Made by a program: the position numbers and the translations under genes. The notes under the pieces were generated by a model that saw nothing but the letters and a program-made list of their open reading frames with translations, was not told where the DNA came from and did no database searches. From NCBI GenBank assembly GCA_031278605.1, contig JAITKB010000098.1:1-32212 (forward strand): a DNA stretch of 32,212 nucleotides, written 5' to 3'. Numbering within the stretch: the first letter of the stretch is position 1; each line of letters opens with the position of its first letter. Positions 15,607 to 23,284 of the stretch are shown here, piece by piece. The DNA comes from Tannerellaceae bacterium (GTDB lineage: Bacteria; Bacteroidota; Bacteroidia; Bacteroidales; Tannerellaceae).

Positions 15607-17298
15607 TCAGAAGAGCATGATCATGAGTTGAGCCGTAATCACGCGCAGGAACATGGAAACGGGATAGACCGTGGCGTAGGACACGGAGGGTTCGTCGCCT
15701 TCCACCGTGGCATTGGCATAGCCGAGCGCCATGGGGTTGGCCATGCTTCCGCACAACATGCCCGCGCCGGTGGCGTAGTCGATTTTACAGACCGAGGAAG
15801 CGATGTATCCCACGACAAGCACCGGAAGCATGGTGAACAAAAAGCCCAATCCCACCCAGCGTAACCCCTCGGCACAAAACACGGTTTCAAAGAAATGCGG
15901 GCCGGAGCTTAGTCCCAATGCCGCAAGGTAGAGGACGATGCCGAATTGCCGCATCATCAGGTTCGCGCTTTGCGTGGTATAGGTGGCAACGCGAAGTCGG
16001 GGGCCGAAAGCCCCCAGGAGGATGCCCACGACGATGGGACCTCCGGCAATACCCAGCCGCACGGGAGCGGAGACGCCCGGAACATAAACCGGAAGACTCC
16101 CCAGCAAGAGGCCGAGGGCAATGCCCAGGAAGATGGCGAAAAGATTCGGCGTAGTGAGGCGTTTGACCTCGTCGCCCAGTATTTTCCCTACGTTGTTTAC
16201 CGAGGGCGCCTCGCCCACGATGGTCAGGCGGTCGCCCGTTTGGAGGTGAAGTCCCGGCGAGGCCAGGAGGTCGACGCCCGCGCGGTTCACGCGTGTGATG
16301 TTGATTCCGTAGAGGTTACGCAGGCGGAGCGCTCCCAGCCTCATGCCATTGATCCGGCTCTGCGTGACAACGATGCGCCGCGATACCAAATGGCTGTCGA
16401 TGGCGTTCCAGTCGATGTCTTCCCTATTCCAGTCGGTGGATTCCCTGGCGCCGAAGAATTGCCGGATGGTTTCCACGTCCGCGGCCTCGGAGATAACCAG
16501 CAGATGGTCCCCCGAACGCAACACGGTATCGGAGGCGGGAATCACCACCTTGCCGTCTTTCCAGAGGCGGGAGATGACAAAGTGTTTCCCCGTTTGCGCC
16601 ATGATGTGGCGGATGGTTTTGTCAAACCATGCGGGGTTGGTCAGTCGAAACTCCGTCACCTGGGTTTGCGGCGTCTTATGTTCGGGTTTGCCTTCGTCGT
16701 GTTTGAGGAAGACTTTGCGCATGAGCGCGATAGCCAGGATAACACCCGTAACCCCCAGTGGATAGGTGACGGCGCAGGCCAGGGCCATCCGCGCCGCTGC
16801 GGTAGCGTTGGTGGGTTCGATCTGCGAAAGGGCCTGTTGCGCCGCGCCCAGCATGGGGGTATTGGTTACGGCGCCGGACAATAATCCCATCAGATCGGCC
16901 ATGGACAGGTCCGTGGCGCGATGTGTCACCCATGCCAGGCACAAGCCGCAGGCCACGACAGCCATGGAAAGGAGGTTCAGGCCGATCCCCCGTTGGCGAA
17001 AGGAAGGAAAAAAGCCCGGACCCACCTGCAAACCCAAGGTGTAGACGAATAAAACCAGTCCGAAGCCCTGCGCAAACACCAGCATGTCTTCGTTGATCCG
17101 CACGCCCAGGTGTCCGGCCACGATGCCGGCAAAGAATACAAAGGTGATCCCAAGGGATACGCCCCCGATTTTAACCTTTCCTGCCACCAGCCCGACGGCC
17201 GCCACCAGGGCAAGAACCACAACGGCCTCCGTCGCGGCGGAGCATCCGAGGGTTTGCAGAAATTCCCTCATGGATGAGAATTTGCCCCACGGTATCAT
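15607..17298 (-). CDS. AspT/YidE-type transporter with two TrkA-C (RCK) domains
   Basis: This 563-residue inner-membrane protein has the AspT/YidE/YbjL architecture: a membrane half, two cytoplasmic TrkA-C domains, and a second membrane half. The duplicated membrane motif appears as LFVYTLGLQVGPGFF (about 83-97) and again as LYLAALGLSSGPHFF near residue 470. The two TrkA-C domains are at roughly 205-285 and 295-375; SGDHLLVI and TGDRLTIV are their typical ends. Relatives exchange aspartate or other carboxylates; the substrate here is unknown. The start at 17298 overlaps the stop of the response regulator gene by ATGA and has GGAG about 8 bases upstream, supporting it over the internal Met at 17271. 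Co-expression with the regulator suggests signal-dependent transport. Confidence 0.85.
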   Translation of the reverse strand: MIPWGKFSSMREFLQTLGCSAATEAVVVLALVAAVGLVAGKVKIGGVSLGITFVFFAGIVAGHLGVRINEDMLVFAQGFGLVLFVYTLGLQVGPGFFPSFRQRGIGLNLLSMAVVACGLCLAWVTHRATDLSMADLMGLLSGAVTNTPMLGAAQQALSQIEPTNATAAARMALACAVTYPLGVTGVILAIALMRKVFLKHDEGKPEHKTPQTQVTEFRLTNPAWFDKTIRHIMAQTGKHFVISRLWKDGKVVIPASDTVLRSGDHLLVISEAADVETIRQFFGARESTDWNREDIDWNAIDSHLVSRRIVVTQSRINGMRLGALRLRNLYGINITRVNRAGVDLLASPGLHLQTGDRLTIVGEAPSVNNVGKILGDEVKRLTTPNLFAIFLGIALGLLLGSLPVYVPGVSAPVRLGIAGGPIVVGILLGAFGPRLRVATYTTQSANLMMRQFGIVLYLAALGLSSGPHFFETVFCAEGLRWVGLGFLFTMLPVLVVGYIASSVCKIDYATGAGMLCGSMANPMALGYANATVEGDEPSVSYATVYPVSMFLRVITAQLMIMLF

Positions 17299-17948
17299 AT
17301 ATAATACTCCGCAAGGTCGATGATCCCGGCCCGCAGGGCGTATTTCGTTGCTTCGTACACGTTGTTGACGTCGATCTTGCGGAAGATGTTCTTTCGGTGC
17401 GTGGTGATGGTATGCATACTGAGGATGCGTTCCGTGGCGATTTCCTTGGTGCTCCGTCCCAGGGCAATGGCTTTCAGTATCTCCAGCTCCGTGGCCGTGA
17501 GAAGGGGGGATTCCTGTGGTTCAAAGGGCGGTTTCCCGTCTTGCAGCAAATGCACCACCCGCCGGCAGATATAACACTCGGAACACAGCATGGCCAGCTT
17601 CAGGGCCTCGTTGATCTCCTCCTCCGCACAGTCCTTCAGGAGGATGGAAAAGGCATTGGAGGTAAAACTAACCCGGCGGATAAAGTCCATGCTGAGATCT
17701 TCGCTGAAAAGGATCCAGTCCGACTGCCGAAACCTTTCGCGCAGAATGATCAACTCCTCCACCCCGGAGAGATCCGAAAGCGTATAATCCAATACCACCA
17801 CGGCATTGGAAGAAACCCCCAGCAGGTGCAGCAGCGTTTTCTTATTGCCCGCCTCGCGGATCGTCCACACGCCGGGGATCCGCTCACAGAAATAACGAAT
17901 CCCCGCTCGGGTGACGTCCTGGTTGTCTGCTAAAATAATGGTTCTCAT
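17295..17948 (-). CDS. NarL/FixJ-family response regulator (receiver + LuxR-type HTH)
   Basis: This 217-residue transcription factor has an N-terminal receiver domain and a C-terminal LuxR-type HTH. Receiver residues are Asp8 and Asp11 in the acidic pocket, Asp54 as phosphoacceptor (VVVLDYTL), Ser82 and the Lys in LLKDC near residue 109. The HTH includes LTATELEILKAIALGRSTKEIA and HTITTHRKNIFRKI. All key residues are present. No histidine kinase is adjacent, so it is an orphan here. It is co-translated with the downstream transporter through an ATGA overlap. Its promoter is back-to-back with that of the 18085 gene, and the shared spacer holds three CGAAACAC boxes that could be its own binding sites. 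Confidence 0.9.
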   Translation of the reverse strand: MRTIILADNQDVTRAGIRYFCERIPGVWTIREAGNKKTLLHLLGVSSNAVVVLDYTLSDLSGVEELIILRERFRQSDWILFSEDLSMDFIRRVSFTSNAFSILLKDCAEEEINEALKLAMLCSECYICRRVVHLLQDGKPPFEPQESPLLTATELEILKAIALGRSTKEIATERILSMHTITTHRKNIFRKIDVNNVYEATKYALRAGIIDLAEYYI

Positions 17949-17971
17949 AGGAAACGTTTTTTTAAGAAGTG

Positions 17972-18000
17972 CAAAGATACGATAATCGTGTTTCGCACAA
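17972..18000 (-). promoter_or_regulatory. promoter of the response regulator-transporter operon
   Basis: On the minus strand TTG at 18000-17998 and TATCTTTG at 17979-17972 are 18 bases apart. One CGAAACAC box (17995-17988) lies in the spacer. Confidence 0.6.
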
Positions 18001-18042
18001 AAAAGAAAATTGCAGGCCGAAACACTGTGTCAATCGAAACAC
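17988..18042. promoter_or_regulatory. three CGAAACAC boxes in a divergent promoter region (candidate operator)
   Basis: The 8-base box occurs at 18018-18025 and 18035-18042 on the plus strand, 17 bases apart, and at 17995-17988 on the minus strand. In both divergent promoters one box sits between the -33 and -7 elements, ending 6 (plus) or 8 (minus) bases before the -7 box. This suggests a common regulator, possibly the adjacent response regulator itself. Confidence 0.6.
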
Positions 18043-18056
18043 AATCCTTATCTTTG
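18026..18056 (+). promoter_or_regulatory. promoter of the 18085 gene (TGTG-N19-TATCTTTG)
   Basis: TGTG at 18026-18029 and TATCTTTG at 18049-18056 have a 19-base spacer. The start codon is 29 bases downstream of the -7 box, which rules out the track start at 18010. Confidence 0.6.
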
Positions 18057-18084
18057 TTTGCGAAATACAAATAAACAGCTTCGT

Positions 18085-18669
18085 ATGAATTTTTTCAAAT
18101 TTAATAAACCCGATGTCCAAAAAAAAGAAGTGATTATGCAACCGACAGTACAACCCTTTACGCAACAGCGACCCTCCTTCAAGGAGCTTGTTGCCCGTCA
18201 TGAACCCTCTGCTCAGCCCTTGCCCGAGAATAAGAAGAAACCCAAGGACGATGCCTGCGATTTTTTTCATGTGGATATCTATAATATCTTTAAGCATAAC
18301 CCGGAATTCCTGGAAAAAGGCCTTGGCTCCGACGGCGGACCCGTGGAACGCTACGTTTTGCCCCTGGAAATACCGGAATTGTCCGTCTTCCGGCAAGTGA
18401 ATATCACCAAATATGCCAACGGACGTTACGATCTCCACTTTCTAAGCAAAAGCAACGAGGTGCCGCAGGAACTGAAAGAATTTATCGCCTATTGCTCCGA
18501 TGTATTAGGCCCGGATTTCATGCAGAAGAAGCATTTCTCCGAAGACGACGTGCGGGATCTGCGCCTGGGAGTCTTCTCCCGCGTGTGGCGCCGGCAGATG
18601 CGCATCGAGAATATCAACTTCACCCTCTCGCTAACCCTCATCGACATCCCCCCGCAGACTGCACGCTGA
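18085..18669 (+). CDS. uncharacterised soluble protein
   Basis: I do not recognise this 194-residue protein. It has no signal peptide or membrane segment. The N-terminal 60 residues are polar and Lys/Pro/Gln-rich and probably flexible. The remainder (from DACDFFHVDIYNIF) has mixed hydrophobic and charged segments typical of a globular domain, with VFRQVNITKYANGRYDLHF and a C-terminal INFTLSLTLIDIPP. The start at 18085 is chosen because the promoter -7 box ends at 18056; the track start at 18010 lies upstream of the transcription start. It is divergent from the response regulator and shares the CGAAACAC boxes with it, so it may be a target of that regulator. The nucleoside kinase gene follows after 82 bases. 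Confidence 0.7.
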   Translation: MNFFKFNKPDVQKKEVIMQPTVQPFTQQRPSFKELVARHEPSAQPLPENKKKPKDDACDFFHVDIYNIFKHNPEFLEKGLGSDGGPVERYVLPLEIPELSVFRQVNITKYANGRYDLHFLSKSNEVPQELKEFIAYCSDVLGPDFMQKKHFSEDDVRDLRLGVFSRVWRRQMRIENINFTLSLTLIDIPPQTAR

Positions 18670-18751
18670 GAAAATAAGCGCCGCCGGGGAACGCGCGCGA
18701 ACTACCCTCAGGAGGCGCCCCCCTCAATCGGGAAGAGACAAGACAAAGCCT

Positions 18752-20410
18752 ATGCCGCAGATTTATTGCAGAAATAACGCCCGGAGTTGCAACGCGCCCA
18801 CAGGAGCTACCCTTAGCGAAATCTACGCCATCCTGGGCGAACCCCTCCCTCACCGCCCGATGAATGCCCTTGTAAACAACCGGGTGGAAGGGTTGGATTA
18901 CCGCTGTCGGCAACCCTTTGAGGTTGAATATATGGATTACACCCACCTTTCCGGAATGCGTACGTATGTGCGTTCCCTCTGCCACATCTTCTCAAAGGCC
19001 GTGTATGACATCCTCCCAACGGCCACCCTCAACCTGGAACATCCCATCTCCAGGGGCTATTATTGCGTCATCCATAACGGCGCCCCCACGGACCCGGCAA
19101 CCATCCGCCGCATCAAACAACGGATGCGGGAAATCATCGAGGCCGATCTCCCCTTCCTTCAGCGAAGCCTCCCCAGGCCGGAGGCCGCCGCCCTGTTCCG
19201 CACACGAGGCATGACGGACAAGGCCCGGCTCATAGAAACCTCCGGGATGGAGGAAACCTCCTTCTATGAATTGGACGGATACGTGAATTTCTTCTACGGA
19301 TGCCTGGCGCCTTCCTCCGGTTACATCCGCTTGTTCGACCTGATAGCGTATTTCGACGGCCTGCTCCTTCGCATCCCGCAGCAAAGCAACCCCCTGGAGC
19401 TGGAACCCGTGGTGAGGCAGGACAAAATGTTCGGCGTATACAAGGAAAGCCTGATGCTCAAACGCGCCCTGGGGCTGAACAACGCGGGAGACCTGAACCG
19501 CGCCGTGGCCGAAGGACAAACCTCGCAAATCATCCTCGTCTCGGAAGCCATGCAGGAGAAGCAGATAGCCGGGATTGCCGAACAGATAGCCCTTCGCTAC
19601 CCGGACGGAGTGCGCATCGTGCTCATATCCGGACCTTCCTCGTCGGGGAAAACCACCTTCGCACAGCGACTGGCCATACAACTCCAGACAAATTTCCTTC
19701 ACCCCAAGAGCATCTCCATGGACGACTACTTCCTCAATCGCCGCGACACGCCGCGCACGGCAAACGGACACTATGATTTCGAGTCGATCCATTCCCTGGA
19801 TCTGGAGTATTTCAACAAGGATATGCTCCGGTTGCTCCAGGGCGAAACCATTCTCCTGCCACGTTATGACTTTGTCGACGGATCGCGGCATTACACCGGC
19901 AAACGCCTGGGGCTGGGCACGAACTCCCTGCTCCTTATCGAAGGCATCCACGCACTGAATCCGCAGCTGACGGCACGGATCAACCCCCAATGCATATACC
20001 GCGTATACGTATCGGCGCTGACGTCCATCTCACTGGACAACCACAACTGGATACCCACAACCGACAACCGCCTGTTGCGACGCATCATCCGCGATCACCG
20101 CTTCCGCAACTATACCGCCGGGGAAACCCTCTCGCGCTGGCCCAGCGTACGCAAAGGAGAGGACCAATGGATCTACCCGTATCAGGAAACAGCCGATGCA
20201 ATGTTCAACAGCGCCATGCTGTACGAACTGGCCGCCCTCCGTCGCTTTGCCGAACCCATCCTGGGCGAAGTCGGGGAATCGGAAAGGGAATATGCCGAAG
20301 CCTGTCGCCTGATACGCTTTCTGAAGTATTTCACCCCCATCCCCGATCAGGAACTGCCCGGGGCCTCCCTGCTCCGCGAATTTCTGGGGGGAGGATATTT
20401 CCAGGATTGA
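18752..20410 (+). CDS. nucleoside kinase fused to threonyl-tRNA synthetase-like TGS/SAD region
   Basis: This 552-residue protein joins an N-terminal region related to the TGS and second additional domains of threonyl-tRNA synthetase (about 1-230; includes ALVNNRVEGLDYR and DYTHLSGMRTYVRS) to a C-terminal P-loop kinase of the uridine kinase/phosphoribulokinase type. The P-loop is GPSSSGKTT (294-302), followed by SMDDYFLNR and LLIEGIHALNP, which are conserved in uridine kinases. The expected activity is phosphorylation of uridine, cytidine or a related nucleoside in the cytoplasm; this fusion is known in Bacteroidota and Firmicutes but its substrate is unclear. The SAD-like part may retain or have lost editing residues; I cannot decide this by eye. 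The EamA gene starts 18 bases after the stop. The minus-strand ORF 18992..19990 is a shadow. Confidence 0.85.
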   Translation: MPQIYCRNNARSCNAPTGATLSEIYAILGEPLPHRPMNALVNNRVEGLDYRCRQPFEVEYMDYTHLSGMRTYVRSLCHIFSKAVYDILPTATLNLEHPISRGYYCVIHNGAPTDPATIRRIKQRMREIIEADLPFLQRSLPRPEAAALFRTRGMTDKARLIETSGMEETSFYELDGYVNFFYGCLAPSSGYIRLFDLIAYFDGLLLRIPQQSNPLELEPVVRQDKMFGVYKESLMLKRALGLNNAGDLNRAVAEGQTSQIILVSEAMQEKQIAGIAEQIALRYPDGVRIVLISGPSSSGKTTFAQRLAIQLQTNFLHPKSISMDDYFLNRRDTPRTANGHYDFESIHSLDLEYFNKDMLRLLQGETILLPRYDFVDGSRHYTGKRLGLGTNSLLLIEGIHALNPQLTARINPQCIYRVYVSALTSISLDNHNWIPTTDNRLLRRIIRDHRFRNYTAGETLSRWPSVRKGEDQWIYPYQETADAMFNSAMLYELAALRRFAEPILGEVGESEREYAEACRLIRFLKYFTPIPDQELPGASLLREFLGGGYFQD

Positions 20411-20428
20411 ACCAAGGCGGGAAAGCGG

Positions 20429-21322
20429 ATGCGGAAAGCCTTTATCCAACTGCATGTATCCATCCTGCTGGCCGGTTTTACCGGGGTACTGGGAAAACTT
20501 ATCTCCCTCAACGAAGGTTTGCTGGTGTGGTACCGTATGCTGATCAGCCTCGTTGTCATGCTCCTTCTTTCCTTCCTGGGGATACCCCGTGGCGGTCTCC
20601 GCGGCAAACTCCCCGGCAGGGGCGCACGACCCGGTATGATGGGCGTGGGGGTATTGCTGGCCCTGCATTGGGTTTTCTTCTTCGGAAGCATCAAGGCCTC
20701 GAACGTATCCATCGGCGTGGTTTGCTTCTCGCTGACCAGCCTGTTTACGGCTTTGCTGGAACCCCTTGCCTATCGAAGGAGGATTGTGGGAAAAGATGTG
20801 CTGGCGAGTCTGATACCCTTGGCGGGTATCCTGATGATCTTTCATTTCGAGGTCCGTTTTCGCACCGGCATCCTGCTGGGGATCGTCTCCTCGCTGCTGG
20901 CGGCGCTCTTTACCATCGCCAACAAAGAAGTGGCCAAGGAACGCCCGGCAACCCTGCTGCTGTTTTACGAGATGCTTGGCGGTTGTTTGAGCCTAAGTCT
21001 TCTGATGCCTTTCTATCTCGCGCGTTTCCCCGCAGCCCATATCGTGCCCGGATTGACGGATTTCCTCTGGTTGCTGGTTTTTGCCATCTGTTGCACGGTT
21101 TGGCTCTACCTGCTCCAGATCGAAGCGCTAAAGCATATCTCCGCCTTCACCCTGAACCTGAGTTACAACCTGGAGCCGGTGTACAGCATCCTGCTGGCCA
21201 TGCTCTTCCTGGGCGAGGCAAAGGAGTTGAGCCTCTCCTTCTACGCAGGTCTGGGACTGATTATCCTCTCCGTCCTGCTGCAAACCGGAAATGTCCTGAA
21301 ACGGAAACGACCAACGCCTTAG
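20429..21322 (+). CDS. EamA/DMT-family transporter
   Basis: This 297-residue membrane protein has the two EamA repeats of the drug/metabolite transporter superfamily, about ten membrane segments in all. The first repeat includes FTGVLGKLISLNEGLLVWYRM and WVFFFGSIKASNVSIGVVCF. The second ends with LNLSYNLEPVYSILLAMLFLGE, the usual signature of the ninth helix. Substrate is unknown; relatives export amino acids, nucleosides or other metabolites. It follows the nucleoside kinase gene by 18 bases, so a nucleoside-related role is possible but not shown. Its 3' end overlaps the convergent META-domain gene by 4 bases. The 509-residue plus-frame ORF 19990..21519 spanning this region is an out-of-frame artefact. 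Confidence 0.85.
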   Translation: MRKAFIQLHVSILLAGFTGVLGKLISLNEGLLVWYRMLISLVVMLLLSFLGIPRGGLRGKLPGRGARPGMMGVGVLLALHWVFFFGSIKASNVSIGVVCFSLTSLFTALLEPLAYRRRIVGKDVLASLIPLAGILMIFHFEVRFRTGILLGIVSSLLAALFTIANKEVAKERPATLLLFYEMLGGCLSLSLLMPFYLARFPAAHIVPGLTDFLWLLVFAICCTVWLYLLQIEALKHISAFTLNLSYNLEPVYSILLAMLFLGEAKELSLSFYAGLGLIILSVLLQTGNVLKRKRPTP

Positions 21323-21750
21323 CGCAAGGGTCTCTCCACGGCAAACAACCTCCGGCGGTTCGTATCATAAAAGATCAGACGGGCGTTTGTCTCCCCCTCC
21401 CCTTCCACATACCGCACCTCGTTCAGCGCACGAAGCAGCGCATCCTCCATACGCATATCCAGGCAAGCCTTCCGCGTGGAAACAATCCGAAGGAATCGGA
21501 CACGACCCTCCCGCCTTAAGGCTACCTCGCCGGCAAAGGCGTTGCATCCGGCATAACCAGAGAACTTCCCGGGGACGGCCTCAATCGCAAGACGTGGCTT
21601 TGCGTCTTCCCCCACAAGCTGATTCCCGTTCATTTCCACGATGTTCCATTCCCCCTTTAAGCGGGAGGAAGAAACGCCCATCTGTTGATTCCGACAACCG
21701 GCAAAGGCAAGCAGAATGCCGGCGCATAGGTAAAATACTGTTTTCATCAT
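21319..21750 (-). CDS. META-domain lipoprotein (HslJ-like)
   Basis: This 143-residue lipoprotein has a signal ending in AFAGC and a single META domain. Family landmarks are LKGEWNIVEMNGN, GYAGCNAFAGEV (the conserved GCN) and STRKACLDMRMEDALLRAL. META proteins such as HslJ are linked to heat, novobiocin or envelope stress, but no specific role is known here. Two Met codons open the ORF (21750 and 21747); either could be used. A promoter-like TATTTTCG (21775-21768, one mismatch to TAnnTTTG) is upstream on the minus strand. The gene is convergent with the EamA gene and overlaps it by 4 bases. Confidence 0.8.
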   Translation of the reverse strand: MMKTVFYLCAGILLAFAGCRNQQMGVSSSRLKGEWNIVEMNGNQLVGEDAKPRLAIEAVPGKFSGYAGCNAFAGEVALRREGRVRFLRIVSTRKACLDMRMEDALLRALNEVRYVEGEGETNARLIFYDTNRRRLFAVERPLR

Positions 21751-21767
21751 TTACGTTTTTCTCCCTG

Positions 21768-21775
21768 CGAAAATA
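21768..21775 (-). promoter_or_regulatory. possible -7 box of the META-domain gene
   Basis: TATTTTCG on the minus strand differs from TAnnTTTG at one base and lies 17 bases before the start codon. Confidence 0.35.
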
Positions 21776-21802
21776 CGAAAAATCTCCGCTCGGCACGGAT
21801 AA

Positions 21803-21833
21803 GTCCCCCTTGGGACGATTCCCCCCGACGGGG
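21803..21833 (-). terminator. two GC-rich hairpins after the HTH regulator gene
   Basis: On the minus strand CCCC-GTC-GGGG (21833-21823) is followed by GTCCC-AAGG-GGGAC (21816-21803), beginning 8 bases after the stop codon. There is no long T run, so termination strength is uncertain. Confidence 0.4.
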
Positions 21834-21840
21834 CGGAACC

Positions 21841-22809
21841 TTACAGCTCCGCAAGGAAGGCGCGTTGCCGTTCAAAAAAGCGGATACGCTGCCGTTCGCC
21901 GCTCACGGACATCAGTGTGGAGTACTTAATCAACGATTGGAGCCGGCTTTTCTGGTATGCAAACACCCTTTGGTCCGTGGAGAAAAGGATATGCGTGGCA
22001 TACAGGCGAATGAAGCTGAGCTTTAGGGTGTCGGCCCCAAGGAAACCGCAGGTGGCTTCCGTGTGGATGTGTGAAGAATAGAAATACAGCTTGTTGCCGT
22101 TCTCGTATTCCCCCTTCCCGGCCAGGGATTCCAGGCTGTCAACCAGGGAGAGCAACTCTTCCTTCAACAGGTTTTTCTCCTTCTCCGTGACCAGGCGGAG
22201 GTCGTGAAAGTAGCGGATGTCGTTCACCGGCGGAAGGAAGAGAAGCTCGTTCCAGATAAAACCCGAATGCGGCAGGGCGCGAACCGCCTCCCGGCATTGC
22301 CGATGCACCTCACGCACCTCAAAAGGGACCTCGAGGTCGGCGAAATGCTTCATACTCCCGGTCTTGTTCTGCCGGTAAAGCCACTGGTAAAGCAAAAACT
22401 TCGACAAACCCTCGTAGCCGAGGTAAAAAGAATGGGGAATGGCATCCGAAGCCATGCAGTATTCGACGCCGGGACGTTGCCTCACGGCCGCATAGTTCCG
22501 CAGGATGTCCTTAGCCGTGAGACAGTAGGTCGCAAGGGTCTCTTCCTCAGGATCCGTCATGCAAAGGTGGAAGGTTGCCCCGGCGGTCGTCCCGGCAGAC
22601 AATAATTGGTCCAGGGAAATGCCCAGGGCCTTGCCGAGAAGGGAAGCCTCGGCAAGGGTAAAGGCCACTTCGCCGCGTAATCTCCGGTATGCGGCCTCTT
22701 TTCCAATGCTTAGTATCTCCATTAATGTTCCGGCTAAACCGCCGGGGGTCGGCAGGCTTTGTTTGATAGCCTCAATCAGGCTGTTGTTTAATGTTTTGGT
22801 CTCCATCAT
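21841..22809 (-). CDS. HTH-type transcription regulator-like protein
   Basis: This 322-residue protein has an N-terminal region that reads like a XRE/BetR-type helix-turn-helix (residues about 20-65: LMEILSIGKEAAYRRLRGEV then TLAEASLLGKALGISLDQL). The rest is a helical domain of about 240 residues, including two YLGYEGLSKFLLYQWLYR-like amphipathic helices, which I recognise only as part of a group of Bacteroidota regulators of unknown ligand. There is no signal peptide or membrane helix. The gene is divergent from the small His/Cys-rich protein and TonB receptor genes across 114 bases, so it may control them or itself. Two adjacent Met codons (22809, 22806) are possible starts. Confidence 0.65.
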   Translation of the reverse strand: MMETKTLNNSLIEAIKQSLPTPGGLAGTLMEILSIGKEAAYRRLRGEVAFTLAEASLLGKALGISLDQLLSAGTTAGATFHLCMTDPEEETLATYCLTAKDILRNYAAVRQRPGVEYCMASDAIPHSFYLGYEGLSKFLLYQWLYRQNKTGSMKHFADLEVPFEVREVHRQCREAVRALPHSGFIWNELLFLPPVNDIRYFHDLRLVTEKEKNLLKEELLSLVDSLESLAGKGEYENGNKLYFYSSHIHTEATCGFLGADTLKLSFIRLYATHILFSTDQRVFAYQKSRLQSLIKYSTLMSVSGERQRIRFFERQRAFLAEL

Positions 22810-22854
22810 GGAAGGGAATTATCTATTCTGTCTGTAAAACGGGAAATAAAACGT

Positions 22855-22875
22855 ATTGTTCCCCCTTCGGACAAT
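22855..22875. promoter_or_regulatory. possible operator between the HTH regulator and metal-uptake genes
   Basis: ATTGT (22855-22859) and ACAAT (22871-22875) form an inverted repeat with an 11-base spacer in the divergent intergenic region. It is short and may be chance. Confidence 0.3.
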
Positions 22876-22884
22876 AAAAAAGCT

Positions 22885-22892
22885 TAAATTTG
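22885..22892 (+). promoter_or_regulatory. -7 promoter box of the candidate metal-uptake operon
   Basis: TAAATTTG matches TAnnTTTG and lies 31 bases before the ATG at 22924. The -33 element is not clear. Confidence 0.5.
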
Positions 22893-22923
22893 GCCTCCAA
22901 TCAATCGCAACAGGGTTTCATGC

Positions 22924-23247
22924 ATGAGAAAATACGTCCGAAATAACGCAATGGTATGGCTGCTGACGGCGCTTTGGGTATTCCTTTATACCGTCAAGTC
23001 CGTCCATGGACATGCCCATGAGGTTTGTGACGAAGTCTCCGGCGTGGCGCATTCCCATGAAGGGGAGGATTGTCCTGTCTGCCATTTCACCCTGTTGGTT
23101 TGTCTTGAAACACCCCTTGGGGAAACCCCCTCTGTGCCTGTTGCGGTCTGCTTCAGGCCCGGCGCTTTGCAGAAAAAGTTATCGAGTCCCTGTCATCTCC
23201 CCGTTACTCCCCGCGCCCCGCCCCGTTCTTCCCGATATGCCGTTTAA
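22924..23247 (+). CDS. small His/Cys-rich membrane-anchored protein
   Basis: This 107-residue protein has one N-terminal hydrophobic segment (about residues 9-24, VWLLTALWVFLYTV) that could be a signal peptide or anchor. It is followed by two candidate metal-binding patches: HGHAHEVC (28-35) and HSHEGEDCPVCHF (43-55). A second hydrophobic stretch LLVCLETP follows, and the tail is Pro/Ser-rich. I recognise the general pattern from small proteins encoded beside TonB receptors in Bacteroidota but cannot give a family name. The TonB receptor gene begins 37 bases downstream on the same strand. A role in handling zinc, copper or a similar metal outside the cytoplasm is an inference from the His/Cys content and context. 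Confidence 0.7.
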   Translation: MRKYVRNNAMVWLLTALWVFLYTVKSVHGHAHEVCDEVSGVAHSHEGEDCPVCHFTLLVCLETPLGETPSVPVAVCFRPGALQKKLSSPCHLPVTPRAPPRSSRYAV

Positions 23248-23284
23248 AATTCACCCAAACAACAATTTTTAAAAAACAAGAAAC

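Noticed and set aside
15248-15754. 168-residue minus-strand ORF with 14-residue repeats (SFPxPAxGLCNAH)
   Set aside because: It overlaps the transporter 3' end out of frame, has no convincing start signal, and the periodicity is explained by the 42-bp DNA repeat with hairpins, which also keeps the plus-strand frame open.
19990-21519. 509-residue plus-strand ORF across the kinase, EamA and META genes
   Set aside because: It spans parts of three supported genes in another frame, and its translation is rich in Arg/Pro/Gly without family features.
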